A program made the position numbers and the translations under genes. Under the pieces are notes generated by a model. The model saw only the letters and a program-made list of their open reading frames with translations, had not been told where the DNA came from and made no database searches. Of a stretch of 19,135 nt of DNA, positions 11,241-17,973 are shown in pieces (the first letter of the stretch is position 1; every line of letters starts with the position of its first letter). The stretch spans positions 1-19,135 of the forward strand of contig JAITFL010000050.1 of NCBI GenBank assembly GCA_031281385.1, in the 5' to 3' direction. Source of the stretch: Holophagales bacterium (GTDB lineage Bacteria; Acidobacteriota; Holophagae; Holophagales; Holophagaceae).

Positions 11241-13484
11241 TCAACCGTGCCTAGCGCGGGCAAAGACGGACCCTTTGACGCGCTGCACAGTGTTTATGCC
11301 TTCCATGTGGCGTATCGCGCCCATTATTTCTACCAGATGGTTTCTGTCCCTTACGCGCATGGCAATATTTATAATGCCGGCTCCATCATCGCTTGTGGAA
11401 GCATTGAAATGCTGGATGGAGATGCCCGCCTGCTGAAGGATATTTGAAATTGCAGCGATAATACCTGGCTGGTCAAAAGTGGTGACGGAAATTTCCACAT
11501 CGAATAGGGCCCCACTGTGGCTGCCCCACTCGACACTGACTCTCTTTTCCATTGGCATAGGATTTGAATTTAGGGTTGGGCAGCTTGTCCTGTGTATGCT
11601 TATGCCCTTTTCCTTGGTTGTGTACCCTACGATGTCATCGCCCCAAATAGGTTTGCAGCAATTAGCCAAAGTGAATAGGACGCCGACGGCTTTGTCAACC
11701 AAGATTGCATCGGGCGAATCGGCCCCCATCGTCTCTTTTATTTCTGCTTTTTCTGTTTTTGCCTCTAGGGGGATAAGCGGTTCCAAGAATAGCCGGGCGG
11801 CGGTTCGACCAAAGCCTATTGAAGCGTATAGGGCATCCCAGTCTGCCATCTGCAACTCTTCCAGCCTATGGCCTAGCGCATCAGCGGATTCGGGCTGCTC
11901 AATGTTTATGCCCAACGACTTGGCTTCCCTTTGTAAGCGCTCCTTGCCTATCTCAATGGCTCGTCCGCGCTCTTCTTCGCGGATGAATGTTTGGATTTTT
12001 GACCTCGCGCTTGTACTCTTGACGAATTTGAGCCAGTCGCGGCTTGGCTTGTGGTCGGCCTTTGTCAGTATCTCCACCCTGTCGCCGCTCTTGAGCTGGT
12101 GCCTCAACTGGACGATTCGCCCATTCACCTTGGCCCCCGCGCAATGATGCCCAACCTCTGTGTGGATGGCATAAGCAAAGTCAATGGGCGTGCTGTCTTC
12201 CGGGATGATCTTCAATTCCCCCTTTGGGGTAAACACCTGTATCTGCTTTGATATTAGCTCTTCCTTTAGATTGACCACCAAGTCGCTGCTGTCTTTTGAT
12301 TCTTGGTACAGCTCTGCCATCCTCTTGAGGAATGCGACTTGGTTCAACTCTTGGCGGTTTGCAATTCTGCCTTCTCTATATGTCCAATGCGACGCTATTC
12401 CCGATTCTGCGAGTTGGTGCATTTCGGGGGTGCGAATCTGAACTTCAAAGCTGTCTCCAGAGGGCATCAGGGCCGATGTGTGGATGCTCTGGTAGCCGTT
12501 GTCTTTTGGAAGGCTGATGTAGTCTTTGAAACGTCCCGGTATGGGCTTATATAGTGCGTGGACGATGCCCAGCGCCATGTAGCAAGATGCCCGGTCTGGG
12601 CAGATGATCCTATACGCGAGCCAATCGTAGATAGAATCCAGTTCTTTTTTTTGTATGCCCATCTTGTGCCAGATGGCGTAAAAGCTCTTAATCCGCCCGC
12701 TGACAGCAGCTTGTACGCCATTTGAGGTCAGAAGGCTTTCCATAGTGTACTGAATGTCCTTTGCCTGCGCTCCACTGTTTTGGATTTTGGCTTGGATGGC
12801 GTTGCTTAGAATTTCAAAGTTTTCCGGCTCCAGCACTTCAAACGCCAAGTCTTCTAGCTCAACTGATATTTGGCCCATCCCGAGGCGGTTAGCCAAGGGC
12901 GCGTACAGCTCCATCGTTTCGTGTGCGATGCGCCTGCGCTTTTCTTCCCTCATGGCGCCGATGGTCCTCATGTTGTGCAGCCGGTCTGCCAGCTTCACGA
13001 ATAGCACTCGTACGTCTTTGCCCATCGCCACGAGCAATTTTCTGATGTTTTCGGCGTTGACCCAGGCCCTGTCGTGGAATTCTATTTTAGACAGTTTGGT
13101 GAGTCCATCTACTATTTCGCCGACTTCAGCACCAAAGCGGCCAGTGATTTCCTCTTGTGTGATCGAGGTGTCTTCCACAGTGTCATGCAGCAAGCCGCAG
13201 GCTAGGCTGACTGTGTCCAAGTTCCACTCTGCCAGCGTCTTTGCCACTGACAGGGGGTGGTAAAGGTAGGGTTCGCCGCTGATCCTTTTTTGCGTTGAAT
13301 GGGCGGAGTAGGCAAGCTGGAATGCGTCATCGAGAATTTGTTTGTTGCCGTCTGGGTGGTGCTGGAGAAATGTATCCACTACCTGCTGGTAAGCCCCTTC
13401 GATGGTCGGGCAGCTATAGTCATCCTCAAACGGATTCCTGCCTTCCGAGCGCTTGAGCGGCAAGCTAAAATCATTCTCTCCCAT
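11241..13484 (-). CDS. rel: Bifunctional (p)ppGpp synthetase/hydrolase, RelA/SpoT family
   Basis: 747 residues from ATG 13484; the frame also allows TTG at 13511, and neither start has a clear ribosome site. Makes and degrades the stringent-response alarmone (p)ppGpp. Rough positions: HD hydrolase domain 35-190 with YHPL, GLLHDTVED and KLADRLHNMRT intact; synthetase 230-375 with GRIKSFYAIWHKM, the loop PGRFKDYISLPKDNGYQSIH, and EVQIRTPEMH. The loop is the RxKD type (RFKD), found in bifunctional SpoT/Rel enzymes rather than the ExDD type of RelA. TGS follows at about 415-475, a Cys-containing region (LANCCKPIWGDD), then a C-terminal ACT domain (about 680-740). All domains look complete. A TIR element lies directly upstream. 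Confidence 0.95.
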   Translation of the reverse strand: MGENDFSLPLKRSEGRNPFEDDYSCPTIEGAYQQVVDTFLQHHPDGNKQILDDAFQLAYSAHSTQKRISGEPYLYHPLSVAKTLAEWNLDTVSLACGLLHDTVEDTSITQEEITGRFGAEVGEIVDGLTKLSKIEFHDRAWVNAENIRKLLVAMGKDVRVLFVKLADRLHNMRTIGAMREEKRRRIAHETMELYAPLANRLGMGQISVELEDLAFEVLEPENFEILSNAIQAKIQNSGAQAKDIQYTMESLLTSNGVQAAVSGRIKSFYAIWHKMGIQKKELDSIYDWLAYRIICPDRASCYMALGIVHALYKPIPGRFKDYISLPKDNGYQSIHTSALMPSGDSFEVQIRTPEMHQLAESGIASHWTYREGRIANRQELNQVAFLKRMAELYQESKDSSDLVVNLKEELISKQIQVFTPKGELKIIPEDSTPIDFAYAIHTEVGHHCAGAKVNGRIVQLRHQLKSGDRVEILTKADHKPSRDWLKFVKSTSARSKIQTFIREEERGRAIEIGKERLQREAKSLGINIEQPESADALGHRLEELQMADWDALYASIGFGRTAARLFLEPLIPLEAKTEKAEIKETMGADSPDAILVDKAVGVLFTLANCCKPIWGDDIVGYTTKEKGISIHRTSCPTLNSNPMPMEKRVSVEWGSHSGALFDVEISVTTFDQPGIIAAISNILQQAGISIQHFNASTSDDGAGIINIAMRVRDRNHLVEIMGAIRHMEGINTVQRVKGSVFARARHG

Positions 13485-13537
13485 GTACACTAGTATGCGG
13501 CAGATTGTCAATTTGCGCTATAGTATTTATACCAAGC

Positions 13538-13827
13538 TGCGTTCAGTTGAGGCACTTGCAAAACCATCCCAAATCTTTTCTTGTTGTTGAATGGCAATTC
13601 CATTGTGCCGATTGAGTACGCGGCGAGGTCATTCGCCGCTTGACCTCGGGACTGGGATTCTTCGGCCTTTGGTGTTTCGCGCCGGAGCATGGAAAAACTT
13701 CTGGATGCTAACTGGGGGTTCGCTCGGGTCTCACTCGCATGCGAGCGACCCCCCCTCGCTACCCCCCAGACCCCCTGCGACTCCGATGGGCGTGCGGGTA
13801 GTTTTGCAAGAGACTCAGTTGAACGCA
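13538..13827 (-). mobile_element. TIR element, copy D (best-preserved MITE-like copy)
   Basis: About 290 bases between the divergent rel and thiE-aroK genes. The 27-base ends 13538-13564 and 13801-13827 are inverted repeats with 4 mismatches; both outer ends begin TGCGTTCA and run to CTTGCAAAAC. Clamp on the plus strand: CTGGGGG (13712-13718) and CCCCCAG (13763-13769), around CTCGCATGCGAG (13734-13745), with GATGCTAA just outside. The left part (about 13600-13700) matches copy B. I see no clear target-site duplication and no transposase. A frame reading through it on the minus strand (13508-13882) is repeat sequence and not called. Confidence 0.75.
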
Positions 13828-13854
13828 ATTTAGTTACTCGCAAAAAGCTTAAAA

Positions 13855-15015
13855 ATGATGCACCTTCCGCCGCTCTACCCAATCACAGACGCCACGCAGG
13901 AACTCTCCTTGTCGCGGCAGATAGCTCGCTTTGCCGCCAAAGGATTTCCGCTGATCCAATTCAGGGGGAAGCCACTGTCTGTAAATGACCAATGGAGAGA
14001 GTTGCGAATGGCGCTTGCCGAATCTTCCCAAGATGGAGGATGGCCGCTGATCGCTGTCAACGACAGGGCCGACTTGGCAATATTGGCCGCAAGCGAAGGC
14101 ACGGCCCCTTGGGGCCTGCACCTTGGCCAGTCGGATTTGCCGGCGATGGAAGCCGTCAAACTGCCTGGGCTTGGTGAACTGCATTTTGGAGCCAGCACCC
14201 ACAACCCTGTCGAGTGGGTCTCGGTTGACAGCGTTTGCGACCATGCTGGTGTTGGCCCAGTTAGGGCGACGCAAACAAAAAAAGACCATGTCGAAACCAT
14301 TGGCTTTGATGGGCTTTCATGTGGCTGCGCGGTCCTGCGCCAAAAGAACATCGCGCCAATAGCGATTGGTGGCCTAAACATTGACGATGCTTTGGCCTGT
14401 TTTCGCGCTGGGGCGGAGTCGTTGGCGATGTCTTATTCCCTGTCTCCTGCGGCCATCGAGAGAGGCGGCGGCAATTTGACTGAATATTTGTGGCAGGCGC
14501 AAAAATTAAAAATATCAGTTGTCCCGTTTTTCAAAAGTGACCGTGGGTTGGTTATCGTTGGCGGAAGCGGAGCCGGGAAAACCGCCTTGGCAGAATGTCT
14601 GGCGCAGCGCACGGGCATGCGGGCGTTGGATCTGGATCATCGAATTTCACAGCATACGGGGAAGAGCATTCCCGAAATATTTGGCGATGGAGAGGAAGCT
14701 TTTAGAAAACTAGAATCCGAGTGCCTTCCTGAATGTCTGGAAGAGCCTTCCATCTTGGCCTTGGGCGGCGGAGCTTGGCAGCAAGAAGCCATAAGGAACT
14801 GCGTCCAAAAAGCTGGTTGGAGCGTTGTCTGGCTGGCGGAGAACCCCAGCGTCGCCTGGGAGCGGGCAAAGGACGACCCAAATAGGCCGCTGGCGAAAGA
14901 CAGAACTTCCTTTATGGAAAAATGGCGTTCGCGCATGCCGCTCTGGTCGTCGCTTCCAGCTATATTGCCCTTGGGGAGATCACCTGCAGAATTGGCGGAA
15001 TTGCTTGCACCGTAG
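13855..15015 (+). CDS. thiE-aroK: Fused thiamine-phosphate synthase (ThiE) and shikimate kinase (AroK)
   Basis: 386 residues, one uninterrupted frame. Residues 1-205 are ThiE, which joins HMP-PP and the thiazole phosphate: YPITD (8-12), LIQFRGK (33-39), VNDRADLA (68-75), GLHLGQSDLP (87-96), GASTHNP (112-118), VGPVRATQTKKD (133-144) and AIGGLNIDDA (170-179) follow the family order with Mg-binding Asps present. Residues 230-386 are shikimate kinase, ATP-dependent phosphorylation of shikimate: P-loop GGSGAGKT (236-243), ALDLDHRI (257-264), GEEAFRKLE (279-287), LGGGAW (303-308) and lid PNRPLAKD (342-349). Both halves look active. The linker (about 205-230) is short. ATGATG start, no strong ribosome site. 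ArnD follows 54 bases on. Confidence 0.9.
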   Translation: MMHLPPLYPITDATQELSLSRQIARFAAKGFPLIQFRGKPLSVNDQWRELRMALAESSQDGGWPLIAVNDRADLAILAASEGTAPWGLHLGQSDLPAMEAVKLPGLGELHFGASTHNPVEWVSVDSVCDHAGVGPVRATQTKKDHVETIGFDGLSCGCAVLRQKNIAPIAIGGLNIDDALACFRAGAESLAMSYSLSPAAIERGGGNLTEYLWQAQKLKISVVPFFKSDRGLVIVGGSGAGKTALAECLAQRTGMRALDLDHRISQHTGKSIPEIFGDGEEAFRKLESECLPECLEEPSILALGGGAWQQEAIRNCVQKAGWSVVWLAENPSVAWERAKDDPNRPLAKDRTSFMEKWRSRMPLWSSLPAILPLGRSPAELAELLAP

Positions 15016-15069
15016 TGGCACCCAATAAAAATCATAGATTTTGCGCCATTATTGAGGCAAACTGAAATA

Positions 15070-15957
15070 ATGAAGACGCTTGCACTGCGTGTTGACGTGG
15101 ACACACTTGAAGGTAGCTTGAATGGGATCCCAAGGTTATTGAAGCTTTTTGACAGGCACCAAGTTAGGGCCAGCTTTTATTTTTCCTTTGGCCCCGACAA
15201 TTCGGGAAAAGCGCTGCGGAGGATATTCCGCCCAGGCTTTCTCTCCAAAATGCGCCGAACTGGAGCTGGCAGACTGTATGGCATCAAGACCATGCTGTAT
15301 GGCACCTTGCTGCCGGCTCCGATAATCCATTCTAGGGCCAAGGCGGAGATGAGAGCCGTGCAGTCCGATGGCCACGAAGTGGGCATCCACGCTTGGGATC
15401 ATGTACAGTACCACGACCTTTTGGACAAAAAGCCGCGCCAGTGGCTGCAAGAATGGCACCAGCGAGCGCATGGCGCATTCGAGGATGTTTTTGGTTTTCC
15501 CGCCAGGGCCTCTGCCAGCCCCGCTTGGCGCAGCAACGACAACACCCTTGAGATACAGGAACAATTTAATCTCGACTACGCGGGTGATTGCAGGGGCTTA
15601 GAAGCCTTTTATCCTATAGTTGGCGGCAAGGCGCTTTCCACGCTTCAGGTTCCCACCACACTGCCCACCTTGGACGAAATGCTGGGCTTGAACGGTTGGG
15701 GGGCAAAAGAGGCACTCTCATTCATCTTGGGGCAGATCAGGGACGGCGCGCTGAACATCTATACGCTTCACACCGAAGTGGAGGGAGGGGCCCACCTAGA
15801 GACCTTTTCTTCTTTTATTGACAGCATAAAAGACGCGCAGATCCAAACAAAGACAAACGCCGAATTGGTGCCCGGCCTAAAAGCGGCTGGCCCGCCCACG
15901 CGCACGATGACGCGCCGCGAGCTGGACGGAAGGGCCGGTTGGGTGAGTTGGGGGTGA
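15070..15957 (+). CDS. arnD: ArnD-type polysaccharide deacetylase (deformylase)
   Basis: 295 residues from the ATG at 15070; E. coli ArnD has 296. In the aminoarabinose pathway ArnD removes formyl from 4-deoxy-4-formamido-L-arabinose on undecaprenyl phosphate, the lipid-A modification that gives polymyxin resistance. It aligns with ArnD along its whole length: LRVDVDTLEGSLNGIPRLL near the start (metal-binding DVD), FSFGPDNSGKALRR, SKMRRTGAGRLYG, GHEVGIHAWDH (His pair), GDCRG, VPTTLPTLDEM, YTLHTEVEGGAH and the C-terminal GRAGWVSWG. An upstream TTG at 15052 is less likely because family members begin M-K at this ATG. No other arn gene is visible in the window. Confidence 0.9.
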   Translation: MKTLALRVDVDTLEGSLNGIPRLLKLFDRHQVRASFYFSFGPDNSGKALRRIFRPGFLSKMRRTGAGRLYGIKTMLYGTLLPAPIIHSRAKAEMRAVQSDGHEVGIHAWDHVQYHDLLDKKPRQWLQEWHQRAHGAFEDVFGFPARASASPAWRSNDNTLEIQEQFNLDYAGDCRGLEAFYPIVGGKALSTLQVPTTLPTLDEMLGLNGWGAKEALSFILGQIRDGALNIYTLHTEVEGGAHLETFSSFIDSIKDAQIQTKTNAELVPGLKAAGPPTRTMTRRELDGRAGWVSWG

Positions 15958-15963
15958 TAGTGC

Positions 15964-15989
15964 TTGCCAAATTTCTGGCAGTTTTTTTT
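15964..15989 (+). terminator. Weak intrinsic terminator after arnD
   Basis: TTGCCA (15964-15969) pairs with TGGCAG (15976-15981) around a 6-base loop, followed by eight Ts (15982-15989). The stem is short, so read-through into the next gene is likely. Confidence 0.5.
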
Positions 15990-16005
15990 AGGTGGAGGAG
16001 ATGTC

Positions 16006-16398
16006 GTGTTTGAGGACGAGACAAAAGCTGAAATCTGGTCTATGGTCAGGGCCATGAACGATGCTTGGACTCTTGGCGACCCCAACGATCTGGCCAAATA
16101 TTTTCATCCCGATATGATAGCCGTAACGCCAGCAGCTCGCCACAAGCTTGATGGCGGCCAAGCATGCATTGAGGGATGGAAGTCCTTTGCCAATTCGGCC
16201 AAGACTCATTACTGGAAAGAAATAGACCCAGCGATACATGTTTATGGAAATGCAGCAGTTGTAGCCTATGACTTTGATATGTCCTTCGATATGGGTGGCA
16301 AAACTATACAGTCTGCGGGGCGCGACCTGTTGCTTGTGGTCAAAGAAAATGGCAAATGGTTGGTAGCTGCGGATCAATTTTCTCCGTACCCGTTTTGA
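16006..16398 (+). CDS. NTF2-like (SnoaL/DUF4440-type) protein
   Basis: 130 residues from GTG at 16006, chosen because GGTGGAGGAG ends six bases before it; the frame extends 14 codons further up across the terminator T-run. The pattern is the small alpha+beta NTF2-like cone: helix IWSMVRAMNDAWTLGDPNDL, then YFHPDMIAVTP, a GxxxxxxGWKSF block, and strands NAAVVAYDFDMSF, RDLLLVVKENGKWLVAADQF. Such proteins are ketosteroid-isomerase-like enzymes or ligand-binding proteins, and the substrate cannot be told. No signal peptide. Its 3' end overlaps the convergent DUF2085 gene by 25 bases. Confidence 0.75.
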   Translation: MFEDETKAEIWSMVRAMNDAWTLGDPNDLAKYFHPDMIAVTPAARHKLDGGQACIEGWKSFANSAKTHYWKEIDPAIHVYGNAAVVAYDFDMSFDMGGKTIQSAGRDLLLVVKENGKWLVAADQFSPYPF

Positions 16399-16823
16399 CG
16401 TGCGCCTTCGTTTTTTAGGCATGAAAACAAATACGAGCATGCCGCCCAGCCCGCAAAAAAACCAGTTGCAAGGCGCACGGCGTGGTTGAGGGGGTACAGC
16501 GAAAAATATGTCGCGGCAACGTCAAACGCCGCGACAGAAAATGCCGTCCAAACTACAATGCGCCCATGCCGCGCCATGAAGCCAATGGGCGGCGTCAAGG
16601 CCCCGACTAACAGTCCGGCGTATATCCCCGCGCAGCGGCTGCACACGGCCATCTGGGAGCCGAAAATGAACAGCGACCTCTCTGGCCGCTGATGGCACAG
16701 GCCATGAAATATGCCATGAACGGCTGGCGAATTGAGGCCGAAGGCCGCGATGAGCCAAGGCAACGCACCGACAGTGGCCAGCAAGGCCCTTGTCAGCAGC
16801 GGGGCGTTGAAAAAATGCGTCAA
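16374..16823 (-). CDS. DUF2085 membrane protein
   Basis: 149 residues. The signature CHQRPERSLFIFGSQMAVCS (43-62) followed by RCAGIYAG is the conserved Cys-rich core of DUF2085; the biochemical role of the family is unknown. About four hydrophobic segments (11-30, 59-78, 87-110, 117-135) suggest an integral membrane protein. The start is TTG at 16821-16823, two bases after the upstream gene's TAA, so translation is probably coupled. The extreme C-terminus is charged (KNEGARQNGYGEN) and overlaps the convergent NTF2-like gene. Confidence 0.85.
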   Translation of the reverse strand: MTHFFNAPLLTRALLATVGALPWLIAAFGLNSPAVHGIFHGLCHQRPERSLFIFGSQMAVCSRCAGIYAGLLVGALTPPIGFMARHGRIVVWTAFSVAAFDVAATYFSLYPLNHAVRLATGFFAGWAACSYLFSCLKNEGARQNGYGEN

Positions 16824-16825
16824 CC

Positions 16826-17314
16826 TTAATTAGTGAGGCGCGTCTTAAAGAACAATTTCATCCCAAGGAATGAACCCAATAGACCGAAACCGGCGTACAG
16901 TACCACCCAGACTGGGATCAGGACGATGGTGGTTATTATACTTCCGGCGCCCAGACCCATCACAGGTAAACCATCAACGTTAGGGAGGCCTGCCATCGCG
17001 CTAGCAAGAAACCCGCCGCAGATCAAGCCGAAGATCGCGCTCAATATTGCGCCGAGGATTCCCACAATCAGGCCCGCACCGGCACCCGCAATGGCCCCGA
17101 ACAGCAATGACTCGTTGGTGTTTAGCATGTCATCGGGAAAGGCTTTTAGATACATCTGTAGTGCCCAAATAATGCCCCCCATGTTCAGTACGCAAAACAG
17201 CAGGTTTATGCAGCTAATGATGGGTATCGAACAAACAACGCCGCTGATTACGGCACCGATGATCATGTGTTTGGTGAAACGGCGCATTGCTTGGGTGAGG
17301 GGGGCTTGATCCAC
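16826..17314 (-). CDS. Glycine-rich multi-pass membrane protein, paralogue 1
   Basis: 162 residues from GTG at 17312-17314, preceded by AAGGAG with a 6-base gap; the frame's longer upstream part lies in the leader and lacks a ribosome site. About four membrane segments: HMIIGAVISGVVCSIPIISC, then INLLFCVLNMGGIIWALQMY, a Gly-rich pair around FGAIAGAGAGLIVGILGAIL, and a last helix VLIPVWVVLYAGFGLLGSFL. The loop LKAFPDDMLNTNESL is hydrophilic. Clearly paralogous to the gene before it (17429-17911). I do not recognise the family. Gly-x-Gly-x-Gly packing suggests tight helix association. Confidence 0.75.
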   Translation of the reverse strand: MDQAPLTQAMRRFTKHMIIGAVISGVVCSIPIISCINLLFCVLNMGGIIWALQMYLKAFPDDMLNTNESLLFGAIAGAGAGLIVGILGAILSAIFGLICGGFLASAMAGLPNVDGLPVMGLGAGSIITTIVLIPVWVVLYAGFGLLGSFLGMKLFFKTRLTN

Positions 17315-17340
17315 TGGGTTCTCCTTGAATAATCTGTTCC

Positions 17341-17355
17341 ATGAAATTCTATCAC
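17341..17355 (-). promoter_or_regulatory. Conserved leader block, possible -10 region, paralogue 1
   Basis: On the minus strand GTGATAGAATTTCAT lies about 27-41 bases before the GTG start. The paralogue's leader has GTGATAAAATTTAA at the same place, and both continue with a similar spacing to TTCAAGGA / TTCAAAGGA. TAGAAT / TAAAAT could be -10 boxes; I see no good -35. Confidence 0.4.
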
Positions 17356-17428
17356 ACCCCGTGTAGGCTAACGCGTAATTTAGCCATAAATTGTTCATCG
17401 CAGTGGCAGCCTCGCCATATAGTCCGCT

Positions 17429-17911
17429 TCAGACCTTGCGGATACGGGACTTGAAAAACGACTGCATTCCAAGGAACGAAGCCGATAGTCCAAATGCTGC
17501 AAATACGGCCACAGCGACAAATAGTCTAACGATCGATATTGAACCAGTTGCGCCATAGGCGGCGAAGAATGGGGCTGGCATGTAAGCGCCAAAAAATCCA
17601 GAGTTGAGTTCGGCCAAAGCCTTGCCAAAGAACATGTCGGCGAAAATACCAAGAAAAAATCGAATCAGGCCGGCACCTGCGCCAGAAATGGCCCCAAACG
17701 CCACCGATTCGTTGAATGTCAGCGTGTCGTCAGGAAAGGCCTTAAGGTACAGCCACAGAGTTAAAACTATACCAGCCATGTTTAGGATGCAGAAAAAGAT
17801 ATTTATGCAACGCAGAATGGGAATGGAGCTTATCAGGCCACTGACTACAGCGCCAATGACCATGTATTTGGTGAAGCGGCCAATTCCTTGGGCTGGAGTG
17901 GCTTGGTCCAT
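17429..17911 (-). CDS. Glycine-rich multi-pass membrane protein, paralogue 2
   Basis: 160 residues from ATG at 17909-17911, preceded by AAAGGAAACCCCA; the 14 codons upstream in the frame are not conserved with the paralogue, which supports this start (both then begin with DQA). Shares with paralogue 1 RFTKYMVIGAVVSGLISSIP, RCINIFFCILNMAGI, LYLKAFPDDTL, NES and FGAISGAGAGLI. The C-terminal half differs: Phe-rich FFAAYGATGS and a final helix before the basic end KSRIRKV. The gene sits between the glutamate-synthase-type gene and paralogue 1, all on the minus strand. Function unknown. Confidence 0.75.
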   Translation of the reverse strand: MDQATPAQGIGRFTKYMVIGAVVSGLISSIPILRCINIFFCILNMAGIVLTLWLYLKAFPDDTLTFNESVAFGAISGAGAGLIRFFLGIFADMFFGKALAELNSGFFGAYMPAPFFAAYGATGSISIVRLFVAVAVFAAFGLSASFLGMQSFFKSRIRKV

Positions 17912-17943
17912 TGGGGTTTCCTTTGAAAAAAATGTCCACTTAA

Positions 17944-17953
17944 ATTTTATCAC
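17944..17953 (-). promoter_or_regulatory. Conserved leader block, possible -10 region, paralogue 2
   Basis: GTGATAAAAT on the minus strand, 33 bases before the ATG, matching the block at 17341-17355. It lies in the 62-base gap after the upstream gene's stop codon. Confidence 0.4.
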
Positions 17954-17973
17954 GCATGCGGGCGTTCATCCCA

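Noticed and set aside
13508..13882. A 124-residue minus-strand frame ending next to the rel gene
   Set aside because: It is made of repeat copy D plus its ends; similar pieces appear in copies A-C in broken frames. No ribosome site and no recognisable fold.
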